This document shows positions 47,901 through 59,900 of a stretch of DNA of 64,000 bases, piece by piece. The notes beneath the pieces are model-generated. The model saw only the letters and a list, made by a program, of their open reading frames with translations. It was not told the origin of the DNA and ran no database searches. Positions within the stretch are counted from its first letter, which is position 1, and each line of letters opens with the position of its first letter. Made by a program: the position numbers and the translations under genes. This DNA is from Leptodactylus fallax (taxonomy: Eukaryota > Chordata > Amphibia > Anura > Leptodactylidae), in contig CAMRHE010000359.1 of the NCBI GenBank assembly GCA_947044405.1, positions 806,001 through 870,000 of the forward strand, read 5' to 3'.

Positions 47901-50900
47901 TGGCATTGTGGATAAATGGAAAAGAAATGACCTGTCTCCCTTTACATACAGGTACATTCTGCACTGATAGATTCAGTTCTATGTACTGTATATATTTCAG
48001 TTCATTCTGGCATAGTGAACTCAGACCTCATAGATGCTGGAACATTGTCTTTGTTGGATTGTATGGGTCATATTGAGGCTGGGCTAAAGAGCGTTTCAGA
48101 ACTTGGGCCCACCAGAGAATCCACTAGTGGGTTAGTCTGTGCTGACAGGTAGCTGTATTTCTGCTGCCTTTATGTGCCTTCCTGTGTTATAAACCAGCAA
48201 ACACAAAGTAGTACCTGCAGGCAATAAGATGGGCGAGGGACACATGAGATGAAGATGCTTCAGAATTTCTCTACTGTTCCTTTGTATGTATACAAAATTG
48301 AGTGCTTTTTTTTTCTTACTGCTGAAAACAACCAAAATAATTCACTTGCCAGGGGGTTTAGAACCCTCCAGCTCAAGTCACTTTTTGCTGCAGATTTTAG
48401 ATGCACCATGTGGATGAGATTTATTTAATTTCAAAGCGGCTAACCCGCAGCGCTCCCGGCATGTGTGACACCACTGCTGTTTGTACTCCTGCCAGCGGGC
48501 AACTGCGTAGCTGAAATTGAGGTATACCAAATGTCAAGGCCTTCTATACCTCTCAGTTATAACAGCACATTTATAAGGATATTTACTGCTCTGGGAAGTC
48601 AGGGAGTGCTTTCATACAGATGAATAGAGACTTCTAATGTATCCATTCATGTTGGATCTATACTATTAAGGCAGTTTTCAGCCTATAAATAAAGGTTAGT
48701 GCTAATAATCACCATAAATGATGTGTATATACAGAAATAGCTAAGTGACACTGATAACTTATTGCAGTGAGTGCCAGAGGTGGCGCCAATAAGCCACTTT
48801 GTGTTGTTTAGAGTATTTAAATACAGGGCTAAGGCTGGGTTCTCATCTGTACTGGAGTGTCTGTTGGAGACTCTGCACAGAAACTGCCTAAAATTGGTGG
48901 AGAGAAAAGTCCTGCAACAGTGGACACCATTACAGTCTCTGGCGTCCGCCAGTGTCCATGTGTAACTGCTGTTTTAGGGGTCTGGCACTAGCGCAACACT
49001 AGTGTGAACCTAGTGAAGGCATTGAATCTCTGCCCTGGTTGCAGGAAAGTCTGGCTCTAGCTCTGATTTAACACAATAAAAGTAATTGAAAGGTCATTGA
49101 AAAAGTTAAGTTTCTTGCCATAATATGTTTAATACAGTACTAAAAGTATATATACTATACACTGCAAAAGTTTTAGGCAGGTGTGGAAAAATGCTATAAA
49201 GTAAGAATGCTTTCAAAGATAGAAGTGTTAATTTTCGTTAATTAACAAAATTAAATGAATGAACAAAAGAGAAATCTAAATAACATCAAGATTTGGTGTG
49301 ACCGCCCTTGGCATCAATTCTTCTAGGTACACTTGCACTCAGTTTTGAAGGAACTTAGTAGGGAGGTTGTTTCAAACATCTTGGAGAACTAAGCACAGAT
49401 CTTCTGTGGATGTAGGCTTGCTCTAATCCTTCTGTCTTTTCATGTAATCCCAGACAGACTGGATGATGTTGAGATCAGGTCTCTGTGTGGGTCATATCAT
49501 CACTTCCAGGACTCCTCCTCCAAAGGGCAAAGGTCACACCAAATAGTGATGTTATTTAGATTTCTCTTTAATACATTCATTTTTTATTTTACAGAAATAA
49601 ACTATTAACACTTCTCTTTTTGTAAGCATTATTACCTTACAACATTTTTTTTCACACCTGCCTAAAATATTTACACAGTACTGTGTATGATATCAATGAA
49701 GTGTTAGTGATGTATAGGAATGTTATGGATGTCCTTGTATTCTGACAATAAGAGTCTAATTCCTATAGCAAAGAATCATACAGCATGGAAGACACCAGAC
49801 CAGAGAGGAGAGGACTGCGATGTCTTCTACAGAAACAAATTACAGAGCAAAGCAAGAGGCCTCAGTCCAGGATTCAACGGCCAGGGACAGCGGGGATATT
49901 GAGAAAGGGAATAATGTTAAATAACCAGAGACCAACGACCACCAAGATAAAGACCTGTGGATACACAAAGTAAGAGTTTCATCTCTGCTATTTATGCTAT
50001 AGATGGGATAAGTAGTGGTAATACAGTATGTGTGACCAGCTCTAGAGGATCTCTCAACATGTTTAATGGCAGCATAGTATGGTTTAGGTTCGCTCTCCTA
50101 AGATGCTTAAAATGTAAAACATCCCACAAAAAAATAAACCCTCACCTGGCTACTATAAAAAATGTAAAGTTATAGCTGACAGACTTTAAGGAGGTAAACA
50201 TGGAAAATATTGTGGACTCTTAAGGTGAAACCTGTCTCATCCCTTGACAGGATTGTACATTTTTCTATTAGATTATGCAAAACATTATTTTTTTATTTTT
50301 TTGGGAAAAATTAGAAAACAAATGTTCATTTGCTTGATATTGCCCTCTTGGTGTTCTTTTAATATCCTTTCAGAGCAGACATTGATACAGATGACTATTA
50401 TGGTGGGGTACAGGAATATAAGTCTTCCAGCCCCATTGTTCACCCTCATTTACCAACGTCATTTTAAGCCTGTAGCCTATAAGAGAGCAGATCTACAATG
50501 ACATCAACGTTTGAGCTGGGCAACAGGCAGCTCAGGCCTTTTTATTTTACTTTATTTTAATCTAGTTTAATTTGGGGTCACTATTGCTTATGGAAGCACT
50601 GTAACTATTGGGGAATCTATGGGGTTCTATTACTATTGGGAGCACTATGGAGGACACAATTTCTAATGAGGCACACAGGAAGTACTGTTGGGGGCACTAT
50701 TATTCATGTTGCACACTGAGGAAATAGTATTTTATTAGGAGCACTGTAACTCATGGGGCACACTGGTGGAGCATTATTCCTATGGGGCACTTTTATTATC
50801 AGGAGCACTATTTTCTTTCTGAGGGCACTATATATGGCACTAATTACTGTAGGGATCACTATCTGTATTAGGGGTAGCAGCATGATGGTTGGTTGAAAAG

Positions 50901-53900
50901 TGAGGCACCCACAATATCTGTGTGGCAAACTCTGCAGAGACAGAGTTGCTATGTATTTTTCCTGTGTTTTTGGTGCTCAGAGGAGAAAAAGAGGGAATGG
51001 GAGATTCTTCAATACTTCTGTTCTTTAAATCAGTACCATTTTCTGCATCCTTTTGATATTAGATCCTCTGGTGGAGTGGTTCCTACTATTGCATGGGCCA
51101 GTCAATAAGAATAAGTACATTACAAGCAGGTTGTTTTCTTCAACAAACAGCAAATGAAGTGGACGTTCTGTGAAGTAAATGAAAACAACATCAGAAGGCA
51201 CCATAATAGTAGACGCAATTTATTGTTTTGTATTATCTAACAGAAAAAGGAAAGATTTAAGTGAACCTGTCACCATGAATATGTTGCGTAATCTGCAGGC
51301 AGCATGTTATAGAGCAGGAAGAGTTAAGGATACTGATGTATAGTTTGGTTAGAAAAGACTCTCTATAACTCATCAGGTGTGCATTTATTTCCCTGTTCTA
51401 TGTAAGCTTAGAAGCAGTGATTGAGTCCAGTGGGCGGTCCTATCAGTGATTGACAGCTATATGTGTATGCACAGTCATAGAGGGGAGGCTGTCATTCACT
51501 GTTAGGACCGCCCATTAGACTTAATTACTCTTTGTAAACATAGAAAGGACAGAGAAAAAACAGAATAAGTAACAGGTTATACTGAATCTTGCCCCACAAA
51601 CCTATACACCAATCTGCTCAGCTTCTCCTGTTCTATAACATGATGTCTGCAGATTGGACTACATTTTTATGGTGACAGATCAACTTTATTTGTTTGGTGA
51701 CCACCTTAAGGAGTTAAAGGGGTTTTTTAGGCAGTCAAAAATTGTGGGCTCAAAATGGGTTTTAAAAAAATTAAAGTATCTATACCTTACTGAGTCCCGA
51801 TTCCATTGTTCCAATGCTACTGAGGTCCCTGCTGGTCCCTATTTCCAGCTCCTGTCTCAACACAGCAGAGAATGCTTGAAATTGCCTGCTCATCGGTGAC
51901 CCAACTGCATTTCCTGCTATGTTGAGATAGGAGCAGGAAGTAGATTTCAGCACAAATTTGAGTGTTGAAACAGGAATGGCGGGTGAGGTGAGTATACAGG
52001 CGGTGTGGATTGATGAGGTGAGTATGGGTTCTTTCACTTTTTTAACTTATTTTGATCTCACTACCAACAATTTTTGTCTGTCTAGAAAAAACCTTTCAAG
52101 GCTAAGGCCCCATGTAGCGAGACGCAAAAAAAAAAAAAAAAAAAAACGCTGTGGAAAATAACACATTGGAAACATGTTTTTTCCGCAGCATTTTTCGATG
52201 CATTTTTGCAGAGTTTTCCTCTGTGGACTTTCAGAAACAATCATAAACACAAAGAGTAATTGATCTGCTCAGGCACACGGACAGATAGCTCTGTATACTA
52301 ACCTGCCTGAATTTCCTAGGTCATTGTTCACTGATGAAATGGATCTATTGGTATTGGCTACAGAAAGTGGGGACATTTACTTGTGGGAGTTTGATGATTC
52401 TGTCTCTGGTCCATTTCATGAAGATCCTTTCTCTCTAGACGATGAACAGCATCTTATGAAGGTACATTACATCATTTTATTTAGCACCCCTCATCCTTCC
52501 AAATCTTACTTGATCATTGTATGGTTCTTTTGGACTGCTACCTATAGGCAGTGTGAGCCTTTGCTTTGCACCTTTGTTTAGTATAAATTAAGATTCCCTC
52601 AGTGAGGTATAAGGATCATAAGACCCCAAATAAGTATGGTGGGATGGTAAAAGGTAGGAAAAGGGAGTTTGGAAATTAAAGGGGTTGTGCATTGTTGAAA
52701 AAAAAAAAAAAAAACTGAAAAAGTTAGAAAACAAAAAAAAAGCTACATTTACCTCCTCTATCCATTGATGATCCTGTACAGATGTTTCAGTAGTCCCCCC
52801 ACCAGTCTTTGTTTACAGACTGACAGCCATGATATGGTGTCATGGCTCCAGCCAATTGGGTTACCTTGATGTCGCATCATACCATGCTTACTGGCGTCAT
52901 GGCATGAAGATGCCAATAGTACACATCACGCACTTTCATTGCAGTACATAGCTGTACAGTACAGTACAAAACATGTAATAGTCTCATAAAATGAAGAGGA
53001 AATTTAATTTCATACAAACACTAAATCTTAAAAAAAAATTCAGATTGTTACAAGTTTTGTCAATAAATTTAACAATTATATAAGACAGCAAAAATTAGTT
53101 TAGAACTGCATTCTACATCATACAAGGAATATAAAGTGAATTTTAGACATTAGGTGTATATTAATTGTGCTAAACATTTTAAATAGCAAAATATCAATGT
53201 ATAGTATGTGTAGCAATATAAACTATAACATGAAATAACAATAGATCATTATAAAATATAGAATAACAAAAAGCAAAATGTAAAATAATAAATCTACCTC
53301 ACACCAGATAACTATATCTTATATACAATAAAAATAAATACATTTCATATACTGTATAAATATATCTACAAATCAATATAACATATAAAATAACAAAATC
53401 ATTATAATACATAAAATAATAGTAAATCAATATAATATATATAATAAGGGTATAATGTATAACAATATATTCTCTTTTTATGAACATAATACATTTTTCT
53501 GTAAAATATTGTTTCTTTTGTATGCAGAAAGATGACATTATGTTGCCTGAGATTACAATGACGGATAACCCTCTAACCACAGGAAAAACTGATGGATTAA
53601 TAAACAAGCATCTGGCAGGTGAAGACAATGTGGTACAGGAAACCTAGGAAACCTAGAAGCCAACCACAAACTGTAAACTCATTAGAATGCTGTATTAGTC
53701 CATGAACCCATATAGCAGATTGGTTGTGGACTAGTTGCAGATTGTAGAATGTAACTTAAATTCTTAAATTTGTAACTTAAAGTGACCCTCCATCCTGCTA
53801 AAAACATGTGTAGTGTACTTACCTGGTGTCCTCCATGCTGTTGCTGTGTTCGGCTCTCTGCCTGTTCCATGATTCAAGCATTCTAACCAGAAGGAGTGTG

Positions 53901-56900
53901 TGCAGTGGTTTACTATTACATGTGCACAATATATTCCGTCCTCCAAACTGGTAACCATAGTAAGAGGGAACAAAAGAGGGCCAGACATGTTTTGGATAAA
54001 ATCTATAGCTTCAAGGAACCTTTCTGTTGACTTGTAATTTTGAGGTGAATATATTTGTTTATTGTGACCAATTTCTCTTAAGATTGCTGTAAGTAGAGCA
54101 CCTAGTACTATGGGAGCTATACTGTATAGTCCTATAGCCTCAATTTGGAAGCCTGATCAACTAGACCATTGTATAAGGAATTGTGGATGTGGAAAATAGA
54201 AAATACATTATGTTTAATTGGGATGCTCTTGGGTCCGTGTATGCAACTGGTAAGTGCCATCTAATGCTCTGAAAACTATTGCGAGATAATGAGGGAAAAG
54301 CTATTAACACCTTCCTATTCCTCGTGTAAATGGAGCCTAATGGTAGGCTTATTCTTACAGATTTTTTTTTATTCCCTTATGCCACTTTAGTGGAGTAAAA
54401 CTGTTGCAAGAATACCATTTTCCCATGATTTTGTGTAGAGCTATGTAGATTAACTAGATGTTTCACCTTTACTTATATACTACTTACCTGTTTCTGTGGT
54501 TGTTATGTACATTGTGTATTCTGTAATATCTTTTTATTGTATGGGTCAGGTTTCACCTGTAAGAAAGTATTAGCTGGTCATTTTAAAGCAGTTACAGCCC
54601 TGGCCGTGGTTGGAAAAGAAAACAGATCTTCCACTGTATATTTGGTGGGTATATCTACAGTATGCTTTATGCTACTGGCCAAATACAGCAAATGTTCAGT
54701 ACATTTCTACTTTGCCAGTAAACCTGAGATTTTCAATTTAATGACCTTTGCATGTAGGTGAATTGCATTGTAACGTGCTGAGCAATAAAGCAAATAAAAG
54801 TACACAGTACTAAACTAAAAAGTACCGTGTAAATGCAGCCTCAGTGGTATGTGAGTACTGAAAATCGCTGAGCTTATATTATATGCTGAACCTGTACCTT
54901 CTGTTCTCCAAAACAGCTAGTACAGCTGCAGCCCAGCAATAAGCACATGCCACACTGGCACACTGAGGCGGAGGCCGCAAAGCTGGAATTTTTTTTTAGT
55001 TCGGAATTTGCTGCATTTTTTGAGCCAAAATCAAGAGTGGATTTAGCAAATGGAAGAAGTATAAGCATATTTGGCAACAAAATTTCTGGAGATGAACCCT
55101 TTCACTCCTAGGAACACCTACAAACCACTCAGATTGGGGGGAAATTTTACCCAAACCTAACGTCTTTTGTGGCTGGCATTGCCTTTTCCCAAATATTTTC
55201 TGAGAATCCCATCCACTTTGCTGTGACTGTAAAACGCTGCGGTTTTTCCGCTACATTTTTGCTGCGGGCAAACTGCGCCATTTATGCCACATGGTGCCCC
55301 GGCCTAAGACAGTTTTCTTGCATACAAGGCATTAAAAAGTTGCAAACTTTTTCTGTTTTACCCCGCCCACTCCACTTTTAAGGACAGGGGTGTGGCGTGT
55401 GCAGCACGCTGCATGTATTATTATTATTTATGCCAGTTTACATAAATCTCACTTAATGGTCTTTCAATTGCTTTATAGGAAATTGATCAACATTAAACCG
55501 GTGGTGCAACCAGCCCCTGTAGCTAGCAGTGGACAGTCTCACAAACATCCTCATGCCTTGGAAAATCACAATTTTCCTGGTATGCAAATTAGCATAACGC
55601 ACAACAGGGCGTGGCAGAGCCTGGATGAACCTGCCCAGTTAATTGACGTCTTCTCTGCTTTCCTGCCTCTGAGGTTCAGTCAGAATATTCCTGGCCTGAG
55701 CATGACCCTAAGGGCAAATATCACACTAGGAAAAACTTGCCCCCTCTGGAAACCTCTGCGGACTTTCTGTAAAAAGCACTGCGGGAAAATGCGCTACGTG
55801 GGGCCTTAACCTAAAAGAATATCTTGCCTTGTTGCCTGTAACAGCCACTCAGACCTAGCTTTCATCCCTTGAGGCCAGGGCCCCACGTAGTGTAAACATT
55901 GAGATACCTGCAAATCCACATATTGCAGAAAAATATCCACAGTGGAAATGCTGCAGTTTCAAAAAACATTTTTGAAATGCGTTTTTGTAAATCGCAGCAT
56001 GTCAATTATACCTACAGAAATGGCTGCGGCTCGCTACGTGGGGCCTTAGCCTTAAACTGCTCTTGGTAAAATGGAAGCTGCTCTGTCATTGGTTGTCAAG
56101 GGCAACAAAACCCTTTTTTCCTTAGGTAGTTTTGATAAATTTGGCCCAATTGCCCTAATGCATGGTCAGTTCAGATACATCTGCGTATTTGAGAGAAATC
56201 CTCTTAAGGCTGAAGCCCACAGTGCGAAAATGTAGCATTTTTGCCACGCCGGAAACGCTGTGGCAAAAAAGACTGTATTTTACAATACCTACAAAGTGAA
56301 TGGGATTCTGGCTAATCCCATCCACACATTGCAGACAAAAAATACAGTAGGTAACTTAAAGTTTAGAAGAAGGACCTGTAAGGAGATGTTCCCATTGGAC
56401 CCAAATGCTGCAGATTTTATGCAGCAGAACATTTGCAGCATTTCTGCTTACAATTCACAGCAGAAAAACAACACATTGCTTTTTTATTGCAGATTTCATT
56501 GTGGCAGTGTGTGGATGACATTTCTATACATATTTCCACAACAGAAAATCTACAGCATATGTGAAACATGTGGACATACCCTAAAAATATCATATGTTGC
56601 ATATCTAAATGCCACTGTGAACAAACAGTATTACTTCCTTTTTCCAGTAGCTGAGCGGTGGATGGGACCGAAGAATATGTGTATGGGATTTACTTACATG
56701 CACCCTCACTGAGACATTTTCCAGACCAGAATTAGATCACTGGCATGAACAAAGGGAAACAGCCTGTGATGGGGTCATAATGGACATATGTTATTGTCCA
56801 AAGAGGTAAGCTTATATACTTGTGATACGAATAATAGTATCATCCTGCTGGTTGACATGAACTGCTTCACAATTTAATAATGTACCCAATAGCAGTCATT

Positions 56901-59900
56901 CATGGGGTGATATATGGGCATGAAGAATCAATGAAAGGTGCTCTAGTGAGTAAAAAGCCTTTATTTATCGACATCCTTTCATATTTAGGGTAAGTTCACA
57001 CAGTGGAAATTTTATAACAGAATCCACTGCAAATATCCGCCTCCTATTCATTTCAATCTGAGATATCGCTTCTTTCTCCGCTAGCTGGTGCAATCACCCC
57101 AATCTTTAGGTGGATTCCGCCCATACTGCCCATTGAAGTGAAGGGGAGTAGGAAATCTTTCTACTGATAGCAGGAATATTTCCATGGCGCATTTTGCATC
57201 GCAGGTCCTGCCACAAAAAAGTTGCCATGTGAATTTACCCTTAGAAGTAAAGACTTGTAATTTATTTTGTTTAATATATTCTAGGAAGGAGTTTGCCTAT
57301 TCTTCTAGTGATGGAAATATTTATATCCGCCATTTTGGAGCTGCAAGTTCTGAGATGACCCTTGTAAATATTCTGAGAGGGCACGAGGCAGAAGTCACCA
57401 CAGTTGTTTGGCATAATCTCAAGGACAAGTGGATCACAGGCTCTGAAGATGGAACTATTCGAATATGGGTAGGAAACACTGTAAATGCCCCTAACTTGTT
57501 GCTGTGTAGATGGCTCAATGAGGGAACTGGGAAAGGTATTTTTTCTAAACTTTAAATTTCCTATTAAGTTTAATGTAGAACATTAAAACAACACTTTCCA
57601 TGCTGAAAGAGCATTGTACTCATAAACATAGCATATAGTCAGTCTGTCCCTCCCCAATCTGAACTTTTACTATTGGGCTTCCCAACTTCGGAGAGTCCTG
57701 GCTTGGTTGTCCCTGCCAGCCTACTCCAAACGGATGGAAATAGAAAAACTGTGCTTGGACCCAATTCACCCCATTTCTCTCTTGTGGTCAAACTCCTATC
57801 GCCCACCCTCTACTGTAGTACCCTTCTAGGCCTGATGGCGCTGACACAGTATATTTGGCACATCTGTGCTATCCTCAATAACCGCTTTTCTTTTCCATCC
57901 CTATTATTTCCCTGGGCTTACTTAGTTGGACTTGAGCCCTTGGTGTAGGATGGGCCTTTTACGATTTGTGGATAAAACAGACTACAAATCGTACTCTCTC
58001 CTTCCCTTCAAATATTTACTTTATAATTTCAACCTCCCCCTTAGCAGTGAATTTTCTTACATTCAGGATAGCCATTTAGCGTGCTCCATTTTCCAAGGTC
58101 GTCGTGCTCCAGTTACCACAGACTTTGACAAATTATTTAAATCTGACTCCTCTACGGCGGGTCTCATCTCAGACATATATTGAATCCTTTCGGATGCGGT
58201 CCTGGATAGGATTCCCAGACATTCATATATGCAGAAATGGGAGGGCTATTTGGGTTAGTCTTTGTCGGACATGTCCAGGGCCATGATATGGAGGTGGGCA
58301 GCGAAGACGTCTTGGTGTGTCACTTTAAAACTTTTATAAGATGTTGTTCCACTGGTATCACACCCCAGCTTTGCTCCACTCTTTTACTGCTACTATTCCA
58401 GATGTGTGCTGGAGGTGTGGTGCCCGTCGGGTCAACATATTTCACATTTTCTGGTCTTGCTCCCTGATCCAACCTTATTGGCGACAGGTTCAGACATTGA
58501 TAAAGAGAGTGTTAGGCCTCAGTCTCCCCCTCCTCCCTCAAACATACCTCTTCAATCTACCCTCAGAAAAACTGAGGGAAAACTCCCTACAACTATTATT
58601 GTATATACTCACCTAAGCCCGCTGTCTTATAGCCAAACATTGGTGACAGACCACTCTCCTTCATTGGAAGAACTCTATTCTAGACTTAGAGAATCTAGGA
58701 CTCTTGAATACTTCACAGCCATTTTAAATAATGAGGAGGAAAGATTTCAGGCCATTTGGGAACCCTGGGACACGTTCTGAATACTCCACGACCTCTAATT
58801 CCTGGAGGCTTCCCCCACCACACCTGAGCTTTCTTTTACCACTGGAGATAGTGGATTGCCTCATGTACTCTGTCATCCCCTATTTCCTTTCCCCTATGTA
58901 TCTTGTCTTGTTCCCACCTTCATTTTCGTGATTCGATTTCGGTTATATTTGATGTTTTGTACCTGTGCATATACTCTGCCTTCTCTTGATTTTTTCATGC
59001 CATTTAGCTACTTTGTATTTCTCTTTATTATGTTCCCATGTGCACGATGTTATGTTGTTTTCTAAAAATTACAATTGAAAAAAAAACCCATAGCATATAA
59101 TGATATTTCCATATCTGTCAAGGTATTGTTATATACAGTACAGACCAAAAGTTTGGACACACCTTCTCATTCCAAGAGTTTTCTGTATTTTCATGACTAT
59201 AAAAATTGTAGATTCACACTGAAGGCATCAAAACTATGAATGAACACATGTGGAATTATATACTTAACAACAAAGTGTGAAACAACTGAAAATATGTCTT
59301 ATATTCTAGGTTCTTCAAAATAGCCACCTTTTGCTTTGATTACTGCTTTGCACACTCTTGGCATTCTCTTGATGAGCTTCAAGAGGTAGTCACCTGAAGT
59401 GGTTTTCACTTCACAGGTGTGCCCTGTCAGGTTTAATAAGTGAGATTTCTTGCCTTATAAATGGGGTTGGGACCATCAGTTGTGTTGTTCAGAAGTCAGG
59501 TGGATACACAGCTGATAGTCCTACTGAATGGAGTGTTAGAATTTGTATTATGGCAAGAAAAAAGCAGCTAAGTAAAGAAAAACGAGTGGCCATCATTACT
59601 TTAAGAAATGAAGGTCAGTCAGTCCGAAAAATTGGGAAAACTTTGAAAGTGTCCCCAAGTGCAGTGGCCAAAACCATCACCTATTTTGCGGCCCTTGCTT
59701 CCGTGGCGCCTATTTATTTAATGAAAGGAGCCGCAGAAGCACGGCCCATTCACGGGCGGCACACAAGGGATATCCCCCTGTTCCCCGTGTGCCGCTTGTG
59801 CCTTTAGTTCACGGCCGGCTGGTTGCAGCACGGTCGTATGCAACCGGCCTAAAACCCATTTTTGATCACCATATTTTGAGACCAGTACCTTTATGATCAA

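Noticed and set aside
55483..55579. Splice-bounded open segment INIKPVVQPAPVASSGQSHK in the WD intron
   Set aside because: The phase does not fit: exon 12 ends in phase 0 and exon 14 needs phase 2. Exon 13 at 56651-56805 already joins them exactly and restores a WD blade.
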